Of a DNA stretch of 64,000 nt, positions 11,127-22,192 are shown in pieces. The position numbers and the translations under genes were made by a program. The stretch comes from Loripinus fragilis (taxonomy: Eukaryota; Mollusca; Bivalvia; Lucinida; Lucinidae): assembly GCA_964019695.1 (NCBI GenBank), contig OZ026530.1, forward strand, positions 34,330,690-34,394,689. Direction: 5' to 3'. Below the pieces are notes generated by a model, which saw only the letters and a program-made list of their open reading frames with translations, searched no databases and was not told the DNA's origin. Positions within the stretch are counted from its first letter, which is position 1, and each line of letters starts with the position of its first letter.

Positions 11127-11541
11127 TTACAGATAATCTACAAGAGTGTACAATAATGTAACAACCATGTTGCAGAAGCACACATATCGATACTTCTGAT
11201 GGTGTAAACCCGGAACATGCTGTTTAAGTACATCTTCATCTGTGAAAACAGCCTTGCAAGTTCTACATTGGTGTTTGACATTCTCGTGAGCGCCTTCAAT
11301 GTGACGCCTGAGCAAAAAGGTTATTGTGAAGTTTTTGTCGCATATGCTACACATTACTTTATCACCACCATGTTTGATAAGATGTGCTTCAAGCTGGTGA
11401 TTTTCAGTAAAGCCGTGATCACAGGTGTCACACCTGTATTTTAGAGTTCCAGTTTGTTTGGCATCAACATGCTTTCTTAGCCTGGATATGCTCTGGTAGC
11501 TACTACCGCAATGAGGGCATGATTCATCTATGGTGTGGAAT
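11127..11541 (-). CDS. C2H2 zinc-finger terminal exon
   Basis: On the minus strand a pyrimidine-AG acceptor (CACTTTCAG, ending at 11542) opens a frame that stays open to TAA at 11127-11129. It encodes four consecutive C2H2 units: CPHC..LRKH (second zinc-binding His not in place, degenerate), CDTC..LEAHLIKH, CSIC..LRRHIEGAH and CRTC..LKQHVPGLH, followed by a short hydrophobic tail. Such arrays bind DNA, so the product would be nuclear. The long third linker HENVKHQ is not the canonical TGEKP type. No upstream exon was found by eye. It lies inside the 6.8-kb inverted-repeat structure, so it may be a host gene's last exon, captured cargo, or a decayed copy. Confidence 0.65.
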
Positions 11542-11694
11542 CTGAAAGTGAAACAAAATGAGGATCAACAGCACCGCTTTTAATTGGCCATTTTGCGTTT
11601 TTGTTACTTGGGGACTCTGAACAGACCATGTTTAAAATAAAGGACAACGTAGGTTAGTGACAGATAGACACAAATACTATTAGATAGATAGATT

Positions 11695-11765
11695 TTGCTC
11701 CTCAAGCTCACAGATTTGGAACAGAGGTTAGGCAACCTAACCACCTGAGCTATTCTACAAGCTAC
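11695..11765 (-). mobile_element. tRNA-like SINE head fragment
   Basis: On the minus strand TAGCTCAGGTGGTTAGG is a good A-box-like sequence. The B box is decayed (CTCTGTTCCAAATC). Confidence 0.5.
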
Positions 11766-12295
11766 CTGGGTGGTTCACAATTACTACTTACCTCGATGTA
11801 TTGGAGATGTATGTCTGATCAGAGAAATCAGCTTGGTTTGGCTAACTTTATGAAAAAAAAAGATTTTATGAAATAAAGCTGATTTCTCTGATTAGCTATA
11901 CCTGTTTTCATTTTGCCAGTGCAAGTGCTTTAAACAGTGACCCATTCAACCATTGGCGGCATTGCCTGAGGTGACTGTCCCTGCGACATCCTATTGATAT
12001 CGCTTTATAACACACAGAGTGCTAACAGCCATCATAAGAGATCTTCTACATGTAACAACCGAAAAGGAATACATGCACTAATTGTTGGTGTGATTGGGAT
12101 ACATGTAAATGCCCCAATTTTTAAACCCTATAAGATTTGATGGGGGTTTGAAAAAATAAGTGATGACTGGACTTTTGATTGAAAAAAGACAGCTCACAAA
12201 CAGAAAAAAGCCAGATAAAGTTGGACGCAAACACTCTCAAAATGTCAATGATAGGATGGATCCCGCCACTCAAACCCAACCCACTGTCGATCCTG
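11766..12295. other. non-coding with one short inverted repeat
   Basis: TCAGAGAAATCAGCTT (11819) faces AAGCTGATTTCTCTGA (11876), a hairpin with 16-bp arms. No gene seen. Confidence 0.5.
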
Positions 12296-12510
12296 GCCTG
12301 GCCACATGCTTTCATGGAGATTGATTACAGTCAAGCTCCTCCCTTCTGCTGAATCATTCAAGACGGGTTGTTGTCAGTTACAAGCGAAAGTATGTAAACT
12401 TAGTTCTGGTTAACTGCTTGTTCAGGCTTGCCCAGGAAAAAGTGTGGTTAGGTGAACTGACAGTCTCGCTATGACCATAGCTGGTGACTTGGGACGTAAA
12501 GCATAAAAAA
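12296..12510 (+). mobile_element. 5'-truncated SINE-I
   Basis: From ATGCTTTCATGGAGATTGAT to GACTTGGGACGTAAAGC it parallels the body of the complete SINE at 20019-20336, but lacks the tRNA head. Confidence 0.75.
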
Positions 12511-12539
12511 CCAACCTGCTGTCATGCTTTCACAGCAAC

Positions 12540-12760
12540 AAGGAGTGCATTGACTTAGTTGTCAGAGTGTAAAAATTGGTGCTGGCACACCAGTTTGAGA
12601 TTAACCACAGGCATTGCTTTGTGTTCTTGAGCAAGACACTATATTCACTACTTAGTACCAGTTCAACCGAGATAGATACGAAACTGTCCTGATATGACTG
12701 AACAATTGTTAAATGGGTTGTAAAACCTCACCACCAAAACAATAACTGAGGAAATACATC
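12540..12760 (+). mobile_element. SINE-H copy
   Basis: Body motifs TTCTTGAGCAAGACAC, TAGTACCAGTTCAACC and ACTGAACAATTGTTAAATGGG match the SINE-H tail seen at 3760-3870 and, inverted, at 52690-52800. Confidence 0.6.
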
Positions 12761-13417
12761 TCCTTTAACATGAATTCGCTGCACCATGTTCGCATCCAAT
12801 TTGTTTGATAGTGGCACCCCAGTATATACTGCAACTAAACAAAGCATAGTCACAAGCTGGTCATGAATTTAGCTTTCCATATATGTCTGAATTATAAAGT
12901 TAGTAATAAATACCAACATTCACCACAGGTCATGCTATACATGACGATGACAAAATCTGATATCCCGAAGAATTGTATCTGTTTGAGACTTGTAATTTGC
13001 ACATTCGCATGTTGCATGCTGTAAAGGCTAGTCTGAGTTTTCATTGTGGGCAAACAAACATTTTTGCAATCCTTTAAAACACACTGAGTTGGCAGCAATC
13101 CTGAACTACAACTTCAACTTAGCATGATCCATAACTTAAAAAATACGTTTCTGATTGCCAAAATTAACGTTTTGATCGCAAAAATATATACATCATGGCG
13201 ATCAATATATTTTGACTGTCAACAATATCGTATTTGTAGATCCAAAACGATTTTTATAGGAACCAGAGTATACAGGATTGCCACCTACCAAGTGAGTTAA
13301 AATTCATTGAATCTTGTTTTTTTAATTTCTTCATCCAAACCTTTGTTGTGGTACTTTAGCGAAATTAAGATGTTCTATACACTCTCAAGGTTTACCCCAA
13401 AGTCTTGTCAGGATTCA
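12761..13417. other. non-coding, nothing recognised
   Basis: Short open frames only, with no supported gene. The region separates the SINE from the right inverted-repeat arm. Confidence 0.35.
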
Positions 13418-14153
13418 GCTGTTAGTTCATGTTCATTTTGAGCCTAGGCTAAGGTATGTTTGCTAAAATGGAAAATGCAAGCAGCGAGGTTCAGATCAGC
13501 TTGAAGTCTATTTGGGTTTGCATCCGCTGAGTCTGACGATATATTGGCTTTCTAAATACAGCGGGCAGCTTAAAACAGGCAAAATGCTTCATGGTGATGG
13601 AGTTTCTTTTATGAGTCTACACGGTATCCAAAACCTATGTCTACACAGTCGCATAATTCACAAAAATTACTTGTGTCTACACGACACACACCGAAAAAGA
13701 GCCGTGGTCTACACGATATCCAGGCAGATATTTTGAAACTCGCATATCATCATCCAAGATTGTTTGATTGGACTTTCAGGACTAGAGGGTGAGTTTCTAG
13801 GACTGAGCTTATGGTATATAGCAAAAGAATCGCGATATTTGCTGTTAAAAAGACAAAATGACAAGAAAACAAGTCGGGTCTCCGCTTCGTTTTCACTTTC
13901 TGCTAATCACTCACTTCTCTCTGTCAAATTCCAGCTTAACAGATCAAACTGCGCAAAGAGAATAGGAAAATCAGAAGATCCATTCTTTTCTAAGCGTGTA
14001 AGCGTCTATGACTGGCCGCTGGATGTAAATAAACATGCCATAGTTTGCAAATGAAATTGTACTCACGATTTCCTGTCTGTAGTGTCCGCTATCTTTGAAA
14101 GTCTATACTGCAGCCAAAAAACTCTACACGAGATCACGTATACGACTGTGATA
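13418..14153 (-). repeat. right long inverted repeat arm
   Basis: Reverse complement of 7327-8072. GTCTACAC motifs fall at 13615, 13639, 13675 and 13707, the mirror order and same spacings as in the left arm. The open frames here (13512-13736, 13764-14054) are arm sequence with no protein similarity. Confidence 0.85.
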
Positions 14154-14296
14154 TGGTTACATGTAATCGATTTCGACCATTGATACCGAATGGACTTTCC
14201 TACCATTATCAGTAGGACGAGCCCATTTTTCAACTTTATGGGTGTTGGTTGGTATTAATCAATTTTTCCCAAATTAAAATAGAAAATTATGTAAGC

Positions 14297-14340
14297 AAAC
14301 AGTGGGGGCCCTGATCTGCACTGTTTGCCTATGTTCCACT
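14297..14340. repeat. mini-foldback (family M)
   Basis: GCAAACAGTGGGGGCCCTGA faces ATCTGCACTGTTTGCC. A short member of the family with arms GGCAAACAGTG. Confidence 0.6.
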
Positions 14341-14579
14341 AAAAGGACGCTATGCTAATAGGTTAATTGCAGTATGTACAACTTATATAGCTAGAGAGCG
14401 ATAAATAAAGTCGATCAGCAAGATTGGATGGGCCGACTGGTCTATGCCTTTCTAGTTTGTATTCAAGAAAAAAAAACACAATTCCGCTATCATTTAATTT
14501 CACATTTTCATCTAGTTTGTTTTTTCGCTTTAACATGTGCCCCATATAGTGCATGGTTTGATTACATTATTTGACATTT

Positions 14580-16380
14580 ATTATAGATGAACGAACCAAG
14601 CCGAAGCAATAGAGGTTCCCTTCAGAGAACCTTAACTGAACAAAAACAGAACAAATAAAGTTTTACTGATATGATTCCATGTTTGCTTTATATTGGCCAT
14701 GACGGTCAGTTTGTTATATTGTTAATATTGTCATTTAAACGATTCGATGTATTATTTATGAATATTTCAACTCAACGTTTCAACATTACACAATATACAA
14801 CTCTAGTCAACTGTTCTTTATTCAATGTTTGAACACAACTTTTCAACAGAACACCAGAACACAACTTCAGCACAACTCTAGTCAACTGTTCTTTATTCAA
14901 TGTTTGAAACACAACTTCACACCGTATTTTCAACGTTTCACAAAAAAACATTTAACAAAAACTTTATAACTCAAATTCTAGAATTATTGTACCTGCATGA
15001 TAAGGTGGGGTATTGGCAATGACGGTCAGTTTGTTATATTGTTAATATTGTCATTTAAACGATTCGATGTATTATTTATGAATATTTCAACTCAACGTTT
15101 CAACATTACACAATATACAACTCCAGTCAACTGTTCTTTATTCAATGTTTGAACACAACTTTTCAACAGAACACCAGAACACAACTTCAGCGAAACTCTA
15201 GTCAACTGTTCTTTATTCAATGTTTGAAACACAACTTCACACCGTATTTTCAACGTTTCACAAAAAAACATTTAACATAAACTTTATAACTCAAATTCTA
15301 GAATTATTGTACCTGCATGATTAGGTGGGGTACACAACCAAATCATGAATTTGCCAACAGACGATCAAAACTGCCACCCAGCAGTTAACATGCACGTAAT
15401 ATACTCCAACTGATTATAATGGTTAACAAACTGAAAGTTTTACCACAGATTTTCAACTTTCGCCTTTTCGTTTACAACTGCCGATGTACAATTTGTCTCA
15501 TCCTTGTACTGTTATCTATATAACCGTCATGGCAGAAAAGAAAGCGTGCTGATGATGTATGATAACACCTGTAATGAAAAGAAAAAGCAGCAGCAAACAA
15601 CACAAAAATATACACCCTTTACATAATACTCATCGGCATGGTTCATTAAGTATCTATGGGTCGGTATAAAGGGCGGGTCCGTTAAAATTGCAATGCACAC
15701 AGGCGGCTGTCTCCTTCCAGCAAGGTCATTTGACATGTGTTTTCTGCTAAACGCATGCGCTTAACTATTTCAGAAAGGTACGTCTACCTGGAGAAACAGC
15801 TCCTGATAGAATTTAGCTTTTACACCATGAAGTTACCTACCCACCCTGCACTCAAATAGCCAACTAATAATACTACCCTATAATAAATGAATTTAATTAC
15901 CGGATGAAATTAAATTTTATTATTATAGATGAACGAATCAAGCCGAAGCAATAAACGATTCGATGTATTATTTATGAATATTTCAACTCAACGTTTCAAC
16001 ATTACACAATATACAACTCTAGTCAACTGTTCTTTATTCAATGTTTGAACACAACTTTTCAACAGAACACCAGAACACAACTTCAGCACAACTCTAGTCA
16101 ACTGTTCTTTATTCAATGTTTGAAACACAACTTCACACCGTATTTTCAACGTTTCACAAAAAAAACATTTAACATAAACTTTATAACTCAAATTCTAGAA
16201 TTATTGTACCTGCATGATTAGGTGGGGTACACAACCAAATCATGAATTTGTCAACAGACGATCAAAACTGCCACCCAGCAGTTGACATGCACGTAATATA
16301 CTCCAATGAATATATCCTATCTGATTATAATGGTTAACAAACTTAAAGTTTTACCACAGATTTTCAACTTTCGCCACTGG
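14580..16380 (+). repeat. complex duplication, ~320-bp unit in three copies
   Basis: Unit copies start at GACGGTCAGT 14701 and 15021 (period 320). A third copy runs from ~15953 (AAACGATTCGATG) to ~16375. Copies 2 and 3 share an extra downstream segment (GGTGGGGTACACAACC.. to ..CAACTTTCGCC). TATAGATGAACGAA..AAGCCGAAGCAATA precedes copies 1 and 3 (14584, 15926). Each unit itself contains an internal repeat of AGTCAACTGTTCTTTATTCA. No coding capacity. Confidence 0.85.
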
Positions 16381-16742
16381 TCAAGTAGATTTAACACTCT
16401 ATGTTCTATCTACAAGACCACTGCCATCAAGTTGAAAACCAAACCGCCATGGCCGCCAACGCTATGGAATCTCAAATATTCCACCACAATACGTTAAACA
16501 ACAGGATAGACTGGTACTGTTGGATAATTAATAAATGTACATAAAGCTTCTTGAAATGTATTCAAAAAAATATCATTGCCAATGAAAGACAGGAGACAAG
16601 AATCTTTGTACAAACTAGGGAGTTTGTCATTAAAATCAGGGTGTTTTATACAATAGTCAGAATGATCGATTGTATATATTGATGTGTCACAGGTTATAGC
16701 TTAAAAATGTATTTCATTCTTCGTAGATCTATTTTGTCTTGG
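16381..16742. other. non-coding, possible LINE-tail scrap
   Basis: A stretch ending AACCGCCATGGCCGCCAACG..CTATGGAATCTC is open for a short distance but shows no recognisable protein. Confidence 0.25.
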
Positions 16743-16811
16743 CAAACAGTGCAGACCCTGATGAAATACCGCATCATGCGGTATTTCATCTAGGTCTTTA
16801 CTGTTTGCCAT
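16743..16811. repeat. mini-foldback (family M)
   Basis: GGCAAACAGTGCAGACCCTG faces TAGGTCTTTACTGTTTGCC. The centre is a separate perfect palindrome ATGAAATACCGCA / TGCGGTATTTCAT. Confidence 0.8.
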
Positions 16812-16878
16812 AGTACCCGTCTAGGGGTTTCTGGTCGTCAAAGGGTTAAACAGTTTGCTTGCTTTTTAATACGATAAG

Positions 16879-17302
16879 CATGCGCGGATCAAGAAAGTTT
16901 TTTCAGAGGGGGTCCAACCATGAGAATCAGGTGCATATCACATGTGCGAGCAGCAAAGGCTCAAACGAGCTTGGTGTGACACGCAGTGTTGTAAGATCAT
17001 TAACTGCTCGCATTCACAGAGTAGAACGAAGGCTCAGGCCAAAATTAGGGAAATTGTCTTTTTTTAGCTAATGAATGGATCCAAATACTACTAAAATCGG
17101 GCAATCATCGGCCCGCCAGCTAAACGCCTAAATGGCGTTTCGCTGGCGTGCTGATGATGGTCTAACATTGAATGCTGGCTTGGTAGCTTTGTGAATTTCC
17201 AGGGGATCCGGACCAGTATTGCTAAGAAACCATATATTTTTGTGATTTTTCAGGGGGAGGGAGGGGGCGGACTCCCTGTCATCCCCTCTGGATCCGCACA
17301 TG
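16879..17302. mobile_element. MITE C copy 1, internally expanded
   Basis: Termini CATGCGCGGATC and GGATCCGCACATG, with the central palindrome GGCCCGCCAG..AACGCC / GGCGTTTCGCTGG at ~17110-17150. About 130 bp of unrelated sequence sits between the left end and the ATGGATCCAAATAC segment, so it may carry a nested insertion. Confidence 0.75.
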
Positions 17303-17351
17303 GACAAGTTCATGTTTGTCAATTGTTAACTCCAAAGTACATCTAGTAACG

Positions 17352-17500
17352 AGGAGAGCAGTGGCTCAGTGGTGTAGTGCTTGACTTGGGATTGATGGGT
17401 CGCTGGTTTGAGCCTCATCGGAGGCAGTGGGTTGTGTCCTTGTGCAAGATAAAGTTTATCTTCTGCTTAATATTACTGGTTCACCCCAGGCAACGACCCA
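17352..17500 (+). mobile_element. tRNA-headed SINE-H copy
   Basis: AGCAGTGGCTCAGTGG (A box) and CGCTGGTTTGAGCC (B-box-like) head the unit, followed by the H body TCCTTGTGCAAGATAAAG and TACTGGTTCACCCCAGG. Confidence 0.7.
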
Positions 17501-17689
17501 TATGAATAAATTTGCCGACTTGGACAAAAATTTTAACACAAGCCAACATCGGGAAAAAGTTGCTGATGCATGAGGGAATGGAATTATACAATCTTCACGT
17601 TTTTGTAATGACCGCACCAATATGGCTGGTTTCAGCCATTTCGTTTTTTCGAACGTCTTTCGCGTGGCGCTTTTATGCCCCAAATTTTG

Positions 17690-19130
17690 GAAAAGTTGAA
17701 GGGGTATATTGCTTTCGGCTTGTCCGTCCGTGCGTGCGTCCGTTACAAAATTTATTATGATACAGTTTTGAAATTTCATATATGGATTCCTCATCAAAAA
17801 ATAATTGACACGTATTTTTAAAGTCTGGATTATCCCCCTTTGTGGAGTTATGCCCCTTTTAAAGTGTCATAATGAAATTTTCTAGTCAAGATATCTCAAA
17901 AACTACAACAACTATGAGCTTCAAACTTGGTCAGCTAATAGAGCATAATGAGAAGACAACCTGGTGATTTTTTTTAAAAAAAAGTTATTCTTTTTAGTTA
18001 TTGTCCTTTGCAAATTTGGACATAGAAAATTTGACATCTCAAAAACTATAACAGCTACGAGCTTCAAACTTGGTCAGGTAATAGTGGATAATGAGTAGAT
18101 GATCTGGTGAAAAGTTAAAAAAGTTATTTTTTTGAATTATTGCCCTTTGCAAATTTTTGGCATTGAAAACTTGTAATCAAGATATCTCAAAAACAATTAC
18201 AGCAAGTAGCTTCAAACTTGGTCAGCTGATAAAAGATAATGAGTAGATAATCTGGTGAAAATTAAAAAAAAATATTTTATTTTTTGAGTTATTGCCTTTT
18301 GCAAATTTTTGCATTGAAAACTTGTAGTCAAGATACAGTCAAAACTCTTTATAACGTCACTCGTTATAACAGAATATTCAATATCTGACATAAAATTGCT
18401 GGGAACGGATCTTTTTCCATTAAAATTTCCTCTTTACAACAGAATATTCACTTAAGGAAACCGACAGTAACTTCTGGGAACAAATATACAATTTCTATTG
18501 AAAATAAATTCATTATAACAGAATTGTCACCATGTTTCAGACAATTTTGTGATCAGAACAAGGTCTTTTTGCATGTAAAGGTGTCTGTCTCACTTGATAA
18601 GTGGGAAGCTTTGTGCATTATGATGCAATATGAAATTGAACTGATATATGCATTTGGAGTAATAGCATTTTAATTCATTTGTACAATATTTTCTTTTACC
18701 AAATGAGTATTATGTTGAAATCTGGTAATGGTCAGAATTTCTTTATAACAGCAAATTCACTTTAACGTGAAAGATAGCTTGGGACAAACAGTGCCATTAT
18801 AAAGAGGGTTGACTGTATCTCAAAAACTATTGCAGCAAGAAGCTTCAAACTTAGTCAGCTGATAGAAGATAATGAGTAGATAACCTAGTCAAATTTAAAA
18901 AAAAAAGTTAATTTTTTTCGAGTTATTGCCCTTTGCAAATTTGGTCATTGAAAACTTGGCATTAAGATATCAGCTTCGAGCTTCAAACATGGTCAGTTGG
19001 TAGACGATGATGAGTAGATTACCTGGTGAAAATTTAAAAAAAGTTATTTTTATTTTTTATGTAATAGCCCTTTGTAAATTTGTCATTGAAAACTTATGAA
19101 CCCTTCTTGACAAGCAAAGGGTATGGGCAT
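17690..19130 (+). repeat. ~145-bp tandem array
   Basis: The phrase TCAAACTTGGTCAG recurs at 17921, 18063, 18212, 18845 and 18982. Unit lengths are 142, 149, 151 (after removing the nested element) and 137. Each unit carries ATCTCAAAAACTA and a GAGTTATTGCCCTTTGCAAAT segment. The array starts after TGCCCCAAATTTTGG and ends with CTTCTTGACAAGCAAAGGGT. Arrays of this style are common in bivalve intergenic DNA (from memory). Confidence 0.85.
18336..18815. mobile_element. Tc1/mariner-type MITE nested in the array
   Basis: A 480-bp element with terminal inverted repeats CAGTCAAAACTCTTTATAACG and CAGTCAACCCTCTTTATAATG, flanked by TA (18334-18335, 18816-18817). Removing it with one TA restores AGATATCTCAAAAACTA, exactly the array unit. 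It has no transposase frame. Confidence 0.9.
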
Positions 19131-19327
19131 GTTTCATAAACATCATATCTATTTTTTCGACTTTTCTATTGGTGTTATTTAAGGCCGAAAACGTGGCGTT
19201 TTTCGACTTTTCTCTTGGTGTTATTTAAGGCCGAAAATACGAAAAAAAACGAAATGGCGCAAACCAGCCACCATAAAAACAATTTCTTTAAAAAAACAAA
19301 AATGCAAAAGGTTGACCACAAAAACAT

Positions 19328-19552
19328 ATGAGCCGTGACATGAGATTTCCAACAATGCGGTATGTGCGACCAGCCTGTGCATACGCGCAGTCTGATCAGA
19401 GCCTTTGCGAGTCTCTTGAATATTTTAGAATTGTTAAGCTACTGACCGAACATCATTTGGAGTTTCTAAACTTAAAATGAGGCTGCACATGCTCATCTGA
19501 GTCTACACCTGTCAAAATGCCACATTGTTGGAAATCATATGTCGCGGCTCAT
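19328..19552. mobile_element. MITE A copy 1
   Basis: A 225-bp element starting ATGAGCCGTGACATGAG then ATTTCCAACAATG, and ending in the imperfect reverse complement (CATTGTTGGAAAT..GTCGCGGCTCAT). Internal markers are CGCGCAGTCTGATCAGAGCC and CATTTGGAGTTTCTAA. Non-coding. Confidence 0.85.
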
Positions 19553-20018
19553 ATCGACCAGAACATGAAAATTCCTTACTTATCGAGATCTCGAGCAAAC
19601 GGCGGCGCAAATGCAAACTTGCCAGAGCCTTCGCTGCTCGGATCTCTAAACCCCGCACGAGTCGTCAGTATTGGCATTTGAATGAGGTTTGGGGCACAGT
19701 ACACATGTACATATCCCACACCAAGCTTCAGTAGCGCCTTGAACTGACCATCATCGTCTCGACGCCCCCAAGAAATCACAAAACTGTCTTAATATTCATA
19801 AAGTCGTACTTTGACTGTCCATAGATCAAAGCTCCGGGAAAGAGTATAAAAACGTTATTTTGATTCTTTTATATCGAATGTCCGGAAAATGAACCTCAGA
19901 AGTGCACTCTTTTTGTTTGTTTCCATTTTTCGGCCAGAGCATGAAAGTGATTTGTACATGTACATGTATATTCATGATATTGTAGGGCAATGTAGAAGAC
20001 ATAACAGTTGACATTCGA

Positions 20019-20336
20019 GCCGTAGCGCAGTCGGTAACGTGTCTGGCTATAGATGCGTGTCTGACTGCAGATTCAGGGGTCGCGAGTTCGATCCCGGTCC
20101 GGTCCCATACTTTCGTGGAGATTGATCATGAAATTATTTCTACGGCCATTCTCCTCCTTTCCGCTGATTCATTTAAGAAGGGTTGTTGTCAGTTACAAGC
20201 GAAAGTATGTGCACGAATTACTGGTTAACCGCTTGTTCAAGCCTGCCCAGGAAAAGGTGTGGTTAGGTGAACTGACCGTCCCGCCATAACCATAGCTGTT
20301 GACTTGGGACGTAAAGCAACAAAACAAACAAACAAT
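20019..20336 (+). mobile_element. complete tRNA-derived SINE-I with target duplication
   Basis: The head GCCGTAGCGCAGTCGG..GGTCGCGAGTTCGATCCC has good A and B boxes. The body ends GACTTGGGACGTAAAGC and a (AAAC)n-like tail. The 12-bp direct repeat GTTGACATTCGA flanks it at 20007-20018 and 20337-20348, so both ends are defined. The copy at 12296-12510 is its truncated relative. Confidence 0.9.
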
Positions 20337-20482
20337 GTTGACATTCGAAGTCTGTTATTCAAGAGTGCGCTTTACGTAAAGTATCCGTTTGTGACAACCG
20401 GTTAGAATGTGTTCTGAGAGGCCTCTGGTTCTATCCTATTTTTAACAACAAGTTTTGTCTCGTTCTCAGTTATTCTCTTATC

Positions 20483-20694
20483 TAGGGTAAAGTCGGGTAA
20501 ATTCGGACGATCAGGTGAATTCGGACAGCGACCTTGTTTGTTAAATATTTTAATTATTGAAATAAAAATAAACCAACTAAGCAAAAAGTGAAAAATCTTG
20601 TTAAAACCGTCTTATCTGGATTTCAACTGTTTGCAAATGCATGTCCGAATTTACCTGATGTCCGAACTACCTGACTTTACTCTATTAGGCTCTA
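20483..20694. mobile_element. MITE with ~45-bp imperfect TIRs
   Basis: TAGGGTAAAGTCGGGTAAAT, then TTCGGAC..TCAGGTGAATTCGGACA, faces TGTCCGAATTTACCTGATG, TCCGAACTACC and TGACTTTACTCTA. The ~110-bp core is non-coding. Confidence 0.85.
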
Positions 20695-20972
20695 GACAAG
20701 AATCCCCTTTTTACTCATTTTAATTTATGACGTAAAATGAAGTAGCTTTGTAAAATCAGTGTCTACACACTTTTAGCGAAGGCTGAGACATACATAAATT
20801 TGTTTGTTTGTTTGTTTTGATTCTTTACGTTCCAGTCAACAATTTGTCAGTTATTTGCGACATACTTTGTAATCAAGTAGCAAAACCATAAATAATATAT
20901 TTCAGAAAGAAAGAAGAAAGTTAGAAAGTAAGCATGCGCAGCTATCTGGTGAGAATATAAGTCAAATTTTGC

Positions 20973-21270
20973 CGCCGTGATGTAGGGGATAAACCTATGT
21001 CTTGTACATGTAAACCAGGGGTCGCAGGTTCGATTCCCGACTTCTCCCAGTCTGTCGGACGAGACTTTAAGCCGTTGCCCCGTCTTCGGAGACGCTTTAT
21101 TACCAGAACCACTGCCGGTTGAGCCTTCGGGTGTTCCTGGACATAGAACAACAAAAAACATAAACCCGCCCGGCCAGTTCTGGTACAGCCAAGGAACACG
21201 GCCACAAAACAATGTTGTCCTGAGCCTTCATTCTACTTTGTGAGTGCAACAAGTTGATGCCCTGGCGATA
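20973..21270 (+). mobile_element. tRNA-derived SINE-J
   Basis: The head GCCGTGATGTAGGGGATAAA..GGGTCGCAGGTTCGATTCCC has a strong B box. The body contains CTTTATTACCAGAACCACTG. Minus-strand open frames across it (20847-21291) are a by-product. Confidence 0.75.
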
Positions 21271-21620
21271 AGTGTTGCGTGTCTCGCACATGCGATATGT
21301 GCCAAATTATCATAGTGCTTAGATAAGCATTCGTACATGCATTATGATTTGAACCATGCTTCCCATTTACTGCCTCTTACACGGACGGCACATGAGGTTA
21401 CTCACGTTTAGATTGGACCAAATCAGCCACGTGCCAAAATGCTGAACTTGACATAATTATGAACGCACGCCACACCGTGTTCTGACAGCTTTACTTTCTC
21501 TGTGACGATAAATTAGCTTCATTGTCACATGAGCCTCGTTGTGAAAACAGCTGTTTCGTCATATACGGACGCCACAATTTCGTATCAGTCGCAGTCTTCG
21601 TGCGTTGGTAATGTAATCTG

Positions 21621-22192
21621 CAGTAGAACCTGTGTAAAACGACTACGCTCAAAACGACCGAAAATTGGTTTTAAAGAGACTAGATCTGTAACTATGATCA
21701 TTTTTCGAAAAAAATATTTTCTTTTTAAATCATTTGTAAAAATAGAATTAAGTTATGTTTTCACAATAGATATGTTCAGCACAGCTGAAAGCTGCATGGA
21801 ACAGTGAATTATCTAATAAAACTGGTGATTTTTCTCTTGTTAGGAATTATTTACGTCCCTCCAATAATTCTAGACAGTTGATTTTTAACATAAATGCTGC
21901 TGTTTTGATAGATATAATTGTTAAAATTTATAGAAATGGTAAAATGTTTACCTGAACTTGAGTATCTTTACTGTAATCTTGAAAAATAGAAACTTTATTT
22001 CCAAAATTAGAATATCAAAAGTTACAGACTATGCAGCTTTAAGACCAACTATCGCTTTATGCAGGGCAAAAGTATTGCAGAATGCTCCAAGGGGAGCATT
22101 CTGCAATACTTTTGTCCTTCATTAAGCTATCATCTGTCATTAAAATATTTGTTTTGTCTATTTTTGAGTGGCCGTTTTACGCAGTTTGACTG
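21621..22192. mobile_element. mariner-like MITE carrying a nested TTAA element
   Basis: The left end CAGTAGAACCTGTGTAAAAC faces the right end GTTTTACGCAGTTTGACTG (TA follows at 22193). The left TA is mutated to TG. Inside are a K element (21675-22038) and a perfect hairpin GTATTGCAGAATGCTCC / GGAGCATTCTGCAATAC (22072-22108). Confidence 0.7.
21675..22038 (-). mobile_element. TTAA-target element K, copy 1
   Basis: Starts AGAGACTAGATCTG and ends CAGACTATGCAGCT, with TTAA on both sides (21671-21674, 22039-22042). About 364 bp, without coding capacity. Same family at 47764, 53605 and 60938. Confidence 0.85.

Larger units (their letters stand above)
7327..14153. mobile_element. 6.8-kb structure bounded by ~740-bp inverted repeats
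   Basis: The left arm (7327-8072) and right arm (13418-14153) are near-identical reverse complements over roughly 740 bp. Between them lie two copies of repeat F, a reverse-transcriptase remnant (8978-9852), a C2H2 zinc-finger exon (11127-11541) and SINE fragments. Long TIRs suggest a large DNA transposon or a composite. I see no transposase, integrase or polymerase B frame, and no clear target duplication. An inverted segmental duplication is the alternative. Confidence 0.6.

Noticed and set aside
13512..14054. two open frames in the right inverted arm as genes
   Set aside because: They have no recognisable similarity and the mirrored left arm does not preserve the same frames.
20847..21291. 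minus-strand 121-codon frame
   Set aside because: It covers SINE-J; the apparent peptide is the reversed tRNA-like head and tail.
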